Shown here one piece after another: positions 1 to 9,719 of a stretch of 64,000 nucleotides of DNA. This DNA comes from Halomonas alimentaria (GTDB lineage: Bacteria; Pseudomonadota; Gammaproteobacteria; Pseudomonadales; Halomonadaceae), in assembly GCF_009902005.1 (NCBI RefSeq), contig NZ_WUTT01000001.1, positions 1,888,227 through 1,952,226 of the forward strand, written 5' to 3'. A program made the translations under genes and the position numbers. The first letter of the stretch is position 1. Each line of letters begins with the position of its first letter. The notes below the pieces were generated by a model, which was given only the letters and a program-made list of their open reading frames with translations, had not been told where the DNA came from and did no database searches.

Positions 1-2
1 AG

Positions 3-932
3 GCCTGCCTGCGTACCGGCGTGCCCTATCTGGACACCGCCAACTACGAGCATCCGGACGAGGCCAAGTTCGAGTACAAGGAGCAGTGGGCCTTCCAGGA
101 GCGCTACAAGGACGCGGGCAACATGGCCACCCTGGGCTGCGGCTTCGACCCGGGCATGACCAACATCTACTGCGCCTACGCCCAGAAGAACCTGTTCGAC
201 GAGATCCACCGCATCGACATCCTGGATGCCAACGGTGGCGACCACGGCTACCCCTTCGCCACCAACTTCAACCCGGAGATCAACATTCGCGAGATCACCG
301 CGAAGGGTCGCTACTGGGAGAAGGGCGAGTGGAAGGAGACCGACCCGCTGGCGGTGAAGCGCACCTTCGACTTCGACGGCATCGGCGAGAAGGACCTCTA
401 CCTGCTCTATCACGAGGAGCTCGAGTCCCTCAGTCAGAACATCAAGGGCCTGGAGCGCATCCGCTTCTGGATGACCTTCTCCGACAAGTACATCACCCAT
501 CTCAAGGTGCTCGAGAACGTCGGCATGACCAGCATCGAGCCGATCAAGGTGGGAGATACCGAGATCGCCCCGCTGGAGTTCCTCAAGGCGGTGCTGCCCG
601 ACCCGGCCTCGCTGGGCCCGCGCACCAAGGGCAAGACCAACATCGGCATCATCGCCGATGGCATCAAGGACGGTAAGCGGCGCAAGGTGCACATCTACAA
701 CATCTGCGACCATCAGGAGTGCTACGCCGAGGTGCAGTCCCAGGCCATCTCCTACACCACCGGCGTGCCGGCGGTGACCGGCGCCATGCTGATGCTGGAA
801 GGCATCTGGAAGGGTGACGGCGTGTTCAACGTCGAGCAGCTCGACCCCGACCCCTTCATGGAGCGCATCGGCGAGATGGGCCTGCCCTGGCAGGTGGTCG
901 AGCTCGACCCCGACCACGACCCCCTGGCCTGA
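3..932 (+). CDS. Carboxynorspermidine/carboxyspermidine dehydrogenase, C-terminal part (5' end outside window)
   Basis: This is a saccharopine-dehydrogenase-family protein. The reading frame is already open at the first bases, so the NAD(P)-binding N-terminus lies upstream of the window; an internal GTG at 21 is not the true start. Visible family features are the GCGFDPGMTN segment, which carries the conserved glycine-rich loop of this family, and a long C-terminal catalytic domain. In the alternative polyamine pathway the enzyme reductively condenses aspartate semialdehyde with a diamine (1,3-diaminopropane or putrescine) to give carboxynorspermidine or carboxyspermidine. The call rests mainly on the gene directly downstream, which is nspC, the next pathway enzyme, only 3 bp away and surely cotranscribed. 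Which diamine is used cannot be read from the sequence. Confidence 0.85.
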   Translation, partial: ACLRTGVPYLDTANYEHPDEAKFEYKEQWAFQERYKDAGNMATLGCGFDPGMTNIYCAYAQKNLFDEIHRIDILDANGGDHGYPFATNFNPEINIREITAKGRYWEKGEWKETDPLAVKRTFDFDGIGEKDLYLLYHEELESLSQNIKGLERIRFWMTFSDKYITHLKVLENVGMTSIEPIKVGDTEIAPLEFLKAVLPDPASLGPRTKGKTNIGIIADGIKDGKRRKVHIYNICDHQECYAEVQSQAISYTTGVPAVTGAMLMLEGIWKGDGVFNVEQLDPDPFMERIGEMGLPWQVVELDPDHDPLA

Positions 933-935
933 GCC

Positions 936-2114
<1,179 letters not shown>

Positions 2115-2142
2115 GCCTCCCTGCCCTGCCGCTGGCCTCGCG

Positions 2143-2165
2143 AAGCCCCCTCACGGGGGCTTTTT
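2143..2165 (+). terminator. Rho-independent terminator of the nspC operon
   Basis: The stem AAGCCCCC/GGGGGCTT with a TCAC loop runs directly into a T run at 2161-2165. It sits 29 bp after the nspC stop codon. Confidence 0.9.
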
Positions 2166-2261
2166 CGTGGTGGTTCAGGGTGGGCGCGGAACACCTGCCC
2201 CTTCACCACTCCCCCCGCGGGCTCTATGGTGAGGAAAAGCCACTGCCACAGGGAGCCCGTG

Positions 2262-3554
2262 ATGCCCGAGATCTACAAGTTCGGCGGCGCCTCGATAAAG
2301 GACGCCGAGGCCATCCGCCGCCTCGGCGAGCTGCTGTCCCGCCACGACCTGCACCCTCGCGCCCTGGTCGTCTCGGCGATGGGCAAGACCACCAACGCCC
2401 TGGAGGCCCTGCTCGACGCCGCCCGCGGCGATGAGCCCGGCCCCTATCGCGAACGCCTCGAGGCTCTGCGCGATGATCACCTGGCGGTGGCGAAGACGCT
2501 GTTCGACTCGGGCTCCGCGGCCGAGGCCGACCTGGAGCGGCTGCTGGAGGAGCTCGATGCCGCCCACCGGGCCCACTGCGATGCCCCCTACCCGATGCAC
2601 TATGACCAGACCGTGGGATTCGGCGAGCTGCTCTCCACCACCCTGGTAGCCGCCTGGCTCAACGAGATCGGCCTGCCCACCCGCTGGTGTGATGCCCGCG
2701 AGCTGATCGTCACCGACGACCACCACCAGGCCGCCGGGGTCGACTGGCGCGAGACCTGCAACCGCCTGCAAACGCTGGCCAACGAGGAGGAAGCCCTGCT
2801 GCTGACCCAGGGCTTTATCGGCGCCACCGCAGGCGGCACCATGACCACCCTGGGGCGCGAGGGCTCCGACTTCAGCGCCGCCATCCTCGCCCACTGCCTG
2901 GATGCGCCGGGCCTGACCATCTGGAAGGACGTCACCGGGGTCTTCAACGCCGACCCCGGGCGCTTCGACAACGCCCGCCAGCTCGAGCGCCTGAGCTACG
3001 CCGAGGCCGTGGAGCAGAGCTGGCACGGCGCCAAGGTGATCCACCCCCGCACCCTGGCCCCGCTGCAGCGCAAGGCGATCCCGCTCACCGTGCGCTCCTT
3101 CCTCGAGCCCGGGGCCACCCCCAGCCGCATCGGCCCGGAGCCCGGCGACGGCGACCGCCAGCCCGCCTGCATCCTGCGCGACGACCAGCGCCTGCTCGAC
3201 ATCAGCCCCGCGGACTTCCGCTTCATGGACGAGGCGTGCCTGGGGGAGGTGCTCGGCCTCCTGGCCCGCCATGGCCTGCACGCCAACTACCTCGCGTGCG
3301 AGGCGATGCGCCTGAGACTGGCCATCAATGACGATGCCGCCAAGTGCGCCGCGCTGCTGGCCGACCTGCGAGGAGACTACCGGGTCGAATGCCGGGAAGG
3401 GCTGACCCTGCTGACCGTGCGCCACCCCGGCGATGGTCTGCTGCAGCTGCTGAGCGGCGACATGCCGGTCGTCGCCGAGCAGTGCAGCGCCACCACCGCC
3501 CAGCGGCTCTTCCCCTCCGACGCCTGCCCGACTGCCTGGCACCTGCCGGACTAG
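2262..3554 (+). CDS. Aspartate kinase, divergent type
   Basis: This 430-aa amino-acid kinase phosphorylates aspartate, the entry step to lysine, threonine, methionine and ectoine. The N-terminal KFGGASIKD motif, the VVSAMGKTTN segment, the FGELLS substrate segment and the TLGREGSDFSA / KDVTGVFNADP signature are all present. The ATG at 2262 is preferred over the upstream GTG at 2226 because it has a GGGAG Shine-Dalgarno sequence and places KFGG at the N-terminus. The C-terminal third, where ACT regulatory domains are expected, is poorly conserved to my eye, so feedback control may differ from classical LysC. It stands alone between a terminator and convergent crcB genes. It may be an accessory isozyme; the main lysC would be elsewhere. 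Confidence 0.85.
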   Translation: MPEIYKFGGASIKDAEAIRRLGELLSRHDLHPRALVVSAMGKTTNALEALLDAARGDEPGPYRERLEALRDDHLAVAKTLFDSGSAAEADLERLLEELDAAHRAHCDAPYPMHYDQTVGFGELLSTTLVAAWLNEIGLPTRWCDARELIVTDDHHQAAGVDWRETCNRLQTLANEEEALLLTQGFIGATAGGTMTTLGREGSDFSAAILAHCLDAPGLTIWKDVTGVFNADPGRFDNARQLERLSYAEAVEQSWHGAKVIHPRTLAPLQRKAIPLTVRSFLEPGATPSRIGPEPGDGDRQPACILRDDQRLLDISPADFRFMDEACLGEVLGLLARHGLHANYLACEAMRLRLAINDDAAKCAALLADLRGDYRVECREGLTLLTVRHPGDGLLQLLSGDMPVVAEQCSATTAQRLFPSDACPTAWHLPD

Positions 3555-3943
3555 GCGCGCCGCGTGGCCAGTCTCTGCCCGGCATGATGGCCGGCCCAGG
3601 CAGCGCCGAGCCAGGCCACCAGGCTCAGTGCCACATAGCCCAGGGCCGTCACGAAGCGCCCCTGGCTGAGCATCACCAGGGTCTCGAGGCCGAACAGCGA
3701 GAAGGTGGTGAAGCCGCCACTGAAGCCGGCGACCAGGAAGGGCTGCCAGCGTGCCACCCGGCCATGGGCACGGCCCGCGGCGTAGGCGGCGAACAGCGCA
3801 ATCAGCCCGGAGCCTGCCAGGTTCACCACCAGGGTCGCCCAGGGAAAGTCGGGGGTCGCCAGCCAAGCGCCGAGCTGATAGCGCAGCACGCTGCCCAGCC
3901 CGCTGCCCAGGCCGACTGCGGCGTAGGCCCGCCAGGCACTCAT
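3551..3943 (-). CDS. crcB: Fluoride exporter CrcB/Fluc, second gene of pair
   Basis: This is a 130-aa membrane protein with four predicted helices, the normal Fluc size. Fluc proteins export fluoride as dual-topology dimers. Visible family features are the GSVLRY segment, the conserved N in VVNLAGS, and GFSGGFTTFS with the phenylalanine/threonine track. Its ATG overlaps the stop of the other crcB by 4 bp, so the two are translationally coupled. Paired crcB genes can encode heterodimeric channels in other bacteria. The 3' end overlaps the 3' end of the convergent aspartate kinase by 4 bp. Confidence 0.93.
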   Translation of the reverse strand: MSAWRAYAAVGLGSGLGSVLRYQLGAWLATPDFPWATLVVNLAGSGLIALFAAYAAGRAHGRVARWQPFLVAGFSGGFTTFSLFGLETLVMLSQGRFVTALGYVALSLVAWLGAAWAGHHAGQRLATRRA

Positions 3944-4320
3944 GCCAGGCCTCCCGTCAGCCAGGCACCCAGAGCCAGGGCGGCGAGCCCGGCGACCAGG
4001 GTCATCGCCATGTAGCCGATGGCCGCCGTCTCGCGGCCCTGCTGCCACAGCGTCACCGCCTGCAGGCTGAGCGACGACACCGTGGTGTAGCCGCCCAGCA
4101 GGCCGATGGCGAGCAGGGACCAGGCGGTGTTCGACACGCCCGGGGCGGGGAAGCCGAGCACACCGGCCAGCATCCCCATGGCCAAGGCGCCACTCAGGTT
4201 GACCGCCAGGGTACCCCAGGGCAGATGGGCTCCCAGCTGCCGGCCCACGGCGTTGCCGAGAGCCAGGCGCACCATGCCTCCCAGCGCCCCGCCGAGCAGT
4301 ACCGACAGCAGTTCCAGCAT
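3940..4320 (-). CDS. crcB: Fluoride exporter CrcB/Fluc, first gene of pair
   Basis: This 126-aa CrcB homologue has LGGMVRLALG, the VNLSGA asparagine motif and the GLLGGYTTVSS core. A longer reading to 4449 exists, but it would run through a terminator-like hairpin and adds non-conserved residues, so the ATG at 4320 is chosen. It is the promoter-proximal member of the two-gene crcB operon. The leader on its 5' side contains the hairpin at 4343-4364. I looked for a fluoride riboswitch there and did not find the conserved motif. Confidence 0.93.
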   Translation of the reverse strand: MLELLSVLLGGALGGMVRLALGNAVGRQLGAHLPWGTLAVNLSGALAMGMLAGVLGFPAPGVSNTAWSLLAIGLLGGYTTVSSLSLQAVTLWQQGRETAAIGYMAMTLVAGLAALALGAWLTGGLA

Positions 4321-4342
4321 GCCTGACCGTCTCCCTGAAACG

Positions 4343-4364
4343 AAAAACGCCACCCGAGGGTGGC
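4343..4364 (-). terminator. Terminator-like hairpin in the crcB leader
   Basis: Read on the minus strand, a GCCACC/GGTGGC stem with a CTCG loop is followed by GTTTTT. It lies 22 bp upstream of the first crcB start and in the crcB direction, so a crcB transcript would have to read through it. No minus-strand gene precedes it that it could terminate. It may be an attenuator, or the crcB promoter may be downstream of it. Confidence 0.6.
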
Positions 4365-4442
4365 GAAAGAGTATCGCATGCTTGCCGCGCCGACGGCAGG
4401 AGGCGCCGCCGACAGGACAAAGATGGCACAAACAGATCAGGA

Positions 4443-4459
4443 TGTACAATTAATGTACA
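4443..4459. promoter_or_regulatory. Inverted repeat TGTACA-N5-TGTACA between divergent genes
   Basis: Two perfect TGTACA half-sites are separated by ATTAA in an AT-rich patch between divergent crcB and the MscS-type channel. The symmetry and position suggest an operator, but I cannot name a regulator. Confidence 0.4.
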
Positions 4460-4564
4460 TGTATGTGCCGTGACAGGCCCCGGGGTCGTGGCCTCACGGC
4501 AAAGCCCGTATCATGTCGACCTGACACCTCATCGCCCCACACGCCAAGAGACGGAGGTCACCGC

Positions 4565-6880
4565 GTGAACCCCAAGCGAGTCCTACCCCTGATGCTCGGC
4601 TGGCTGCTGCTTGTCCTGCTGGCGCTGGCGGGTCCTGCCCAGGCGCAGCAAGAGAGCGGCGGCGGAGAACCGCCAGCCTACTCCACCCTGGCCGACCTGC
4701 TCGAGAACGAACAGACCCGCCAGGAGCTGATCGACCAGCTGCGCGGCATGGCCGGCGACGTGGCCGAATCGGCCCCCGCCGAGGAAGCCGCCGCCGAGCC
4801 CTCGCTGCCGCGACAGCTGGCCCAGGTCACCAGCCGCGTCGCCGGCGACGTCGGCGCCCAGTTCGACGCCATCGCCTCCGCCATCGGCGGCATGTTCGCC
4901 AGTGACCTGGAGAGCACCTTCGACATGGCGGCCTTCACCAGCGCCGCCATCAACCTGGGCCTGGTCATCCTGGCGACCTTCGTGGTGTTCGCTGTCGTCC
5001 GTCGCCTGGCTCGGCCGCTGTTCACCGGCATCAGCCAGTGGTCGCTCAACGGCAGCGGGCTGACCCCGATCCTGCGCCTGATCATCTGCGTGGCCCTGGC
5101 CGCCGTGGTGGACGTCCTGATCGTGGCCTTCGCCTATCTGGGTGGCAACCTGATCGCCACCTTCGCCATCGGCGAGACCGGTGAGCTCTCCACTCGCGCC
5201 TCGCTGTTCCTCAACGCCTTCCTGGTGATCGAGCTGCTCAAGGCCGGGGTGCGCATGCTGTTTGCCTCCCGCTACGAGGGGCTGCGCCTGCTGCCCATCG
5301 GCTCCGACGAGGCCTCCTACTGGAACCGCTGGATCGCTCGGCTGATCGGCCTGGTGGGCTACGGGCTGATGGTGGTGGTGCCTCTGGTCAACGCCTACGT
5401 GTCACCGGCAGTGGGTCAGGGCCTGGGCACCCTGATCATGATCGGCGCCTTCCTCTATGCCGTGGTGGTGGTGCTCAGGAACCGCAAGCGCCTGCGCGAC
5501 GCCATCAACGCCAAGGCCAGCCAGGCCACCATGGCGGCGAGCCGCGTCACCCTGCAGCTGTTCGCGCGCACCTGGCACCTGTTCGCCCTGGCCTACTTCG
5601 TCATGGTCCTGGTCTTGACCCTGACGCGCCCCGCCGATGCCCTGCCCTACGTGCTCTTCGCCACCCTCAAGACCATCGCCGCAGTGGTGGTGGGCCTGCT
5701 GGCCTCCAGCTTCCTGACCCAGACCATCGGCCGGCGCATCCGCCTGTCCGATGACCTGCGGCGCAAGCTGCCGCTCCTCGAGCCGCGCCTCAACAGCTAC
5801 GTGCCCAACGCCCTGCGGGTCATCCGCACGGTGATCGTGGTGCTGGTGGTGATGGTGGTGCTCAACGCCTGGGGCGCCTTCGACCTCGCCGCCTGGTACG
5901 CCTCCGAGGCGGGCCGGGGCCTGGTCGGCAAGCTGGTCAGCGTGGCGATGATCCTGGCCATCGCGGTCATGGTATGGCTGGCGCTGGCCAGCCTGATCGA
6001 GCACAAGCTCAACCCCGAGACCGGCGGCGGCGTGCCCTCGGCGCGTGCCCAGACCCTGCTCTCGCTGTTCCGCAACGCCCTGGCCATCGCCCTGATCACC
6101 ATGACGGCGATGATCGTGCTAGCCGAGATCGGCATCAATATCGGGCCGCTGATCGCCGGTGCCGGTGTGCTGGGCCTGGCCATCGGTTTCGGCGCCCAGA
6201 AGCTGGTGCAGGACATCATCACCGGCATCTTCATCCAGGTGGAGAACGCCATGAACACCGGCGACGTGGTCACCGTGGGCGGCGTCACCGGTACCGCCGA
6301 GAAGCTCAGCATCCGCTCGGTGGGCATCCGCGACCTCTCCGGCACCTACCACGTGGTGCCCTTCTCCAGCGTGGACACCGTCTCCAACTACATGCGCGAG
6401 TTCGGCAACCACGTGGGCGAGTACGGCATCGCCTACCGCGAGAATATCGACGAAGCGATCGAGCAGCTCAAGGTGGCCTTCGAGGACCTCAAGGCCAGCG
6501 ACGAGCATGGCCACAAGCTGCTGGCGCCGCTCGATGTGGCCGGCGTCATCGCCCTGGCCGACAGCTCGGTGAATATTCGGGTGATCATCAAGACCACCCC
6601 CGGCGACCAGTGGGCGGTGGGGCGTGCCTACAACCGCCTGGTCAAGCTGCGCTTCGACGAGGCCGGCATCGAGATCCCCTTCCCGCACACCACCCTCTAC
6701 TTCGGCGAGGACAAGCAGGGGGACTCCCCGGCCGCCAATGTGCGGGTGCTGGAATCTCGCAGCAGGGCCCGGCAGGCCGAACCTGCCTCCGCTGCCGCAC
6801 ACCGCGACGCTCAGGAGATCAGCAACCCGGAGCACGAGAAGCCCAGCGGTGACGACGTGGACGAGCCCGACGAGCCCTGA
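4565..6880 (+). CDS. Large MscS-family mechanosensitive channel (YbiO-like)
   Basis: This is a 771-aa inner-membrane channel expected to release solutes on hypo-osmotic shock. A GTG start at 4565 is chosen: it has a GGAGG Shine-Dalgarno sequence and begins directly with a signal peptide (hydrophobic residues about 8-24, cleavage near AQAQ). The order is a periplasmic acidic region, many transmembrane helices, the pore helix (GLAIGFGAQKLVQDIITG), the beta domain (GDVVTVGGVTG) and a cytoplasmic cage ending at FPHTTLYF. A charged low-complexity tail of about 60 residues follows. Size and architecture match the YbiO group better than small MscS. It fits a halophile that must dump ectoine on dilution. 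A strong terminator follows at 6902-6939. Confidence 0.88.
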   Translation: MNPKRVLPLMLGWLLLVLLALAGPAQAQQESGGGEPPAYSTLADLLENEQTRQELIDQLRGMAGDVAESAPAEEAAAEPSLPRQLAQVTSRVAGDVGAQFDAIASAIGGMFASDLESTFDMAAFTSAAINLGLVILATFVVFAVVRRLARPLFTGISQWSLNGSGLTPILRLIICVALAAVVDVLIVAFAYLGGNLIATFAIGETGELSTRASLFLNAFLVIELLKAGVRMLFASRYEGLRLLPIGSDEASYWNRWIARLIGLVGYGLMVVVPLVNAYVSPAVGQGLGTLIMIGAFLYAVVVVLRNRKRLRDAINAKASQATMAASRVTLQLFARTWHLFALAYFVMVLVLTLTRPADALPYVLFATLKTIAAVVVGLLASSFLTQTIGRRIRLSDDLRRKLPLLEPRLNSYVPNALRVIRTVIVVLVVMVVLNAWGAFDLAAWYASEAGRGLVGKLVSVAMILAIAVMVWLALASLIEHKLNPETGGGVPSARAQTLLSLFRNALAIALITMTAMIVLAEIGINIGPLIAGAGVLGLAIGFGAQKLVQDIITGIFIQVENAMNTGDVVTVGGVTGTAEKLSIRSVGIRDLSGTYHVVPFSSVDTVSNYMREFGNHVGEYGIAYRENIDEAIEQLKVAFEDLKASDEHGHKLLAPLDVAGVIALADSSVNIRVIIKTTPGDQWAVGRAYNRLVKLRFDEAGIEIPFPHTTLYFGEDKQGDSPAANVRVLESRSRARQAEPASAAAHRDAQEISNPEHEKPSGDDVDEPDEP

Positions 6881-6901
6881 GCCCGACGACTCGGCCACAC
6901 C

Positions 6902-6939
6902 AAACAGCGGGGCCGCCTTCGGGCGGCCTCGCTGTTTTT
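6902..6939 (+). terminator. Strong rho-independent terminator after the MscS-type gene
   Basis: A roughly 16-bp stem (AAACAGCG and GGCCGCC with their complements) closes on a TTCG loop and ends in TTTTT. The AAA on the other side could give weak function for the convergent hem operon. Confidence 0.9.
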
Positions 6940-6960
6940 GTTTCTGCCCCGGATACACGA

Positions 6961-6982
6961 AGGGGGCGCCGAAGCGCCCCCT
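6961..6982 (-). terminator. Hairpin after hemY
   Basis: A perfect AGGGGGCGC/GCGCCCCCT stem has a TTCG loop on the minus strand, 46 bp after the hemY stop. There is no clear T run, so it may act as a 3' stabiliser or a weak terminator for the hem operon. Confidence 0.5.
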
Positions 6983-7028
6983 GGAGTGGTGTGGGTGAGG
7001 TGGAGTGTTGGAAAGAATCAGGCTGCCT

Positions 7029-8288
7029 TCAGGAAGCCTTCTTCGCCTCCTTGCCCTCTCCAAGCACGTCCTTGTCCTCGCTGGGCTGCGGCAGGGAGGG
7101 TAGTGACTTGTCGAGCAGCTCCACGCTCTGGCGGTAGTAGAGCTGGCTCTTCTGGTGCTCGCCCAGGTTGGCGAAGAGCCGCGCCAGCTCGGCACACACC
7201 ACGCCACTCGGCCGCTGGCGCTGGCTCGCCTCGAAGTACTCCTGAGCCTTGCCCCAGTAGGCGTTGCGCAGCGCCAGGCGACCCAGGGTGAGCAGCAGGT
7301 CGGGATCGTTGGGCCGCTCCTGCAGCCACTTCTCGGCGGTGACCAGCTGACGCGAGGCATCCACGTCGAGCAGGCCATAGCGCAGCACCAGGCGGCTATC
7401 CCAGCTCTCCTTGAGGGAGTGGCGCAGCAGCCGCTCGGCGATGGGCTCCTGGCCGCCGCGCACCAGCGCCTCGGCGTAGAGCACGATCAGCTCGACGTCG
7501 CCACGCAGGTGGTCGGGCATGTCCGCCCACAGGCTGCGCACCGTCTCGATGTCGCTGCCCTCGCGGGCCTCGCGCACGATCAGCTCGCGGTAGGCACGCC
7601 GCTCGAGCTGGTCGCGCTCCTCGCGGGAGATCAGCTGCTGGGCGCCCAGGCGCGGCATCAGGCGGCGCAGGCCATCCCAGTCGCTGACGCTGAGGTAGGC
7701 CTGCTTGAGCTGCTTGAGCACCTGGGGGTGGTTGGGCAGCTGGCGGTCGAGGCGGGTCAGGATGGCCAGCGCCTCCTCGTACTGCTGACGGTCGAGCATC
7801 AGCTGGGCCTGCATCATGCCCACCGCGGTATCGGCGCCCTCGGTGCTTAGATGGGCCCGCTTGAGCAGGGTATCGGCCTGGTCGAAGCGACCCTGGTAGT
7901 GAGCCGCCAGCGCCGCTGAGAGGTAGTTGACCAGCGGGGTGCTGGAGTCGTCCGCCGCCTTGACCAGCGACTTCTCGGCCTTCTTCCAGCGCCCCTCGGC
8001 CAGCGCCACCAGGCCGCGCACGGTGCGCTTCATGGCAGTGCGGTTGCGCGAGCGGCTGTTCCACACCTTGAAGCGCGACACCGGGCGCGACAGGCGCATC
8101 AGCAGGCGCAGCGCGAAGTGCAGCACCAGGAAGGCCGCCAGCAGCAGCACCAGGCCGAACCAGAAGGAGGTCTGGAATGAGGTGTCACCCACCCGCACCA
8201 GCCAGTAGCCGGGCACCGACATCATCAGCTGCCCGAACAGCGCACCGATGGCCAGGCCCAGGACGATGATCAGTATCAGCTTTCTCAT
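7029..8288 (-). CDS. hemY: HemY, TPR protein of the haem biosynthesis operon
   Basis: This is a 419-aa inner-membrane protein with two N-terminal transmembrane helices (about 2-24 and 42-65), followed by tetratricopeptide-like helical repeats through about residue 390. Proteobacterial HemY is not the Bacillus protoporphyrinogen oxidase of the same name; its role in tetrapyrrole synthesis is not settled, and a scaffold role has been proposed. It is the last gene of hemC-hemD-hemX-hemY and its start overlaps the hemX stop by 4 bp. The length and the N-terminal GLAIGALFGQLMM segment suit the family. Confidence 0.9.
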   Translation of the reverse strand: MRKLILIIVLGLAIGALFGQLMMSVPGYWLVRVGDTSFQTSFWFGLVLLLAAFLVLHFALRLLMRLSRPVSRFKVWNSRSRNRTAMKRTVRGLVALAEGRWKKAEKSLVKAADDSSTPLVNYLSAALAAHYQGRFDQADTLLKRAHLSTEGADTAVGMMQAQLMLDRQQYEEALAILTRLDRQLPNHPQVLKQLKQAYLSVSDWDGLRRLMPRLGAQQLISREERDQLERRAYRELIVREAREGSDIETVRSLWADMPDHLRGDVELIVLYAEALVRGGQEPIAERLLRHSLKESWDSRLVLRYGLLDVDASRQLVTAEKWLQERPNDPDLLLTLGRLALRNAYWGKAQEYFEASQRQRPSGVVCAELARLFANLGEHQKSQLYYRQSVELLDKSLPSLPQPSEDKDVLGEGKEAKKAS

Positions 8289-9712
8289 GCCTCATCTCCC
8301 TGGCGCGACTCGAAGCGCCGCTCGATGAAGGTGGCCAGGGCCTGCTGCGAGCCGCTGATGTCGGGCAGCTCGGGACGCACCGCCTCACCCTTCAGCTCAC
8401 CCAGCCGCGCGAGGACCGACTGCACGCCGCTGTCATCGGTGTCGTAGTAGCCTTCGATCAGGGTGATCGCCTTGTCGAGGCTGGCCTCGTAGAGCTCCTC
8501 CTCTTCCTTGAGCAGGGCCAGCTGGGCCTGCTCGATCACCAGGCGCACACTCTGGCGCAGGTAGGACTCCTGCTCCGGCGAGATCAGCGCCTCCAGGGCC
8601 TCGTCGTGCTGGCGCACGGTGACCAGGTCCTTGAGCTCCTGACCGAAGCTCGACAGCTGCTGCTGCCAGGAGCCGCTGGGCGCCTCCTGCATGCCGGAGC
8701 TGGCGGTGATCTCATCGATATCCTGGGAGAGCGGACGCCCGGCGATCTGCTCCTGCTGGGCGTTGAGCGCCAGCCACAGGCCGGTGCGATCCACTTGCGG
8801 CACCGCCTCCAGGGCGGAGAGCTCGCTGGCGATCTCGCGGCGCACCGGTACCAGCGCCGGGTTGTCGGCCTCCTTCAGGCGGGCGTCGGCGGTGCGCAGC
8901 AGCGCCGCGGCACCCTGAACATCACGCTCCAGCTGCAGGCGCTGGTTGGCCAGGCGCAAGAGGTAAGCGGCCTCGGCGTGCAGCCAGTCGCGCTCGTCGG
9001 TCTCCTGCTCGCTTGCAAGCTCGGCCAGCACCCGGTCGAGGGTCTCGTCGACCTCGCCACGGTAGTCGCTGAAGTCGCTCTCGAGGGAGGCCACGGCCTC
9101 CTCGAGAGCCGCCTGGCGCTCGCCCTCGGCCTCCTCGAAGCGTGACTGCAGCTGGTTCAGGTCGCTGGCGGTGGCGGACTGGCTGGTCTGGGACTCCAGT
9201 TCGGCGATGCGCGCCTGCTGGGCGTCGAGCTTCTGCCACGCCTGCCAGCCGAACAGGCCGGCGGCGATGGCCAGCAGGACGACCAGCACGATCGCCACCA
9301 TGCCGGCCTTGCCCCCCTTGCCATCGCCGCCACCACCGGCAGGCGTGCCGGGCTTGCCACCACTCCCGCCCGGCTGCGACTTGCCGGCCTGGGACGGGGC
9401 CGCTTCGGCCTTGTCGGCGGCGGGTTTCGATGACGACGCCCGTGTGTCAGTGGCCTTCTGGTCGGCCGGCTTGTCGGCCTCCTGCTTGCCGCCCGAGGAC
9501 TGGCCGGCCGCCGACGACTCGGCGGATGCCTGGCTCTGAGCGGGCCTGGTGGCCTCGCTCCTGCCGGTGCCGCCGCCCTGGTTGGGCTTGTCATGCCGAC
9601 GCGAACGACGTCTGCCGGAGGCGTTGCCTCTGCTTGCCTCGTCTCCCGAGGTCGCCGACTGTGCGCCGTCAGACGCCTTCTGTTCTTCCTGCTCGTGTGG
9701 TTGCTTGCTCAT
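8285..9712 (-). CDS. hemX: HemX, membrane-anchored protein of the haem operon
   Basis: This 475-aa protein is often labelled uroporphyrinogen-III C-methyltransferase but has no methyltransferase motif. Residues 1-135 are a low-complexity, charged and Gly/Ser/Ala-rich cytoplasmic tail. One transmembrane helix covers about 137-157, then a coiled-coil segment (about 160-240) and the helical HemX domain, which would be periplasmic. I chose the ATG at 9712, 7 bp after the hemD stop with GAAAAGGG upstream; in-frame ATGs further up would overlap hemD. The unusually long N-terminal tail is typical of this gene in Halomonas and Pseudomonas relatives. Its exact function is unknown. Confidence 0.85.
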   Translation of the reverse strand: MSKQPHEQEEQKASDGAQSATSGDEASRGNASGRRRSRRHDKPNQGGGTGRSEATRPAQSQASAESSAAGQSSGGKQEADKPADQKATDTRASSSKPAADKAEAAPSQAGKSQPGGSGGKPGTPAGGGGDGKGGKAGMVAIVLVVLLAIAAGLFGWQAWQKLDAQQARIAELESQTSQSATASDLNQLQSRFEEAEGERQAALEEAVASLESDFSDYRGEVDETLDRVLAELASEQETDERDWLHAEAAYLLRLANQRLQLERDVQGAAALLRTADARLKEADNPALVPVRREIASELSALEAVPQVDRTGLWLALNAQQEQIAGRPLSQDIDEITASSGMQEAPSGSWQQQLSSFGQELKDLVTVRQHDEALEALISPEQESYLRQSVRLVIEQAQLALLKEEEELYEASLDKAITLIEGYYDTDDSGVQSVLARLGELKGEAVRPELPDISGSQQALATFIERRFESRQGDEA

Positions 9713-9719
9713 CTTGTCG

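Noticed and set aside
4321-4450. Possible fluoride riboswitch before crcB
   Set aside because: The conserved GG(A/C)GATGG... and CTGATG segments of the crcB motif cannot be found on the minus strand here; only a plain terminator-like hairpin is present.
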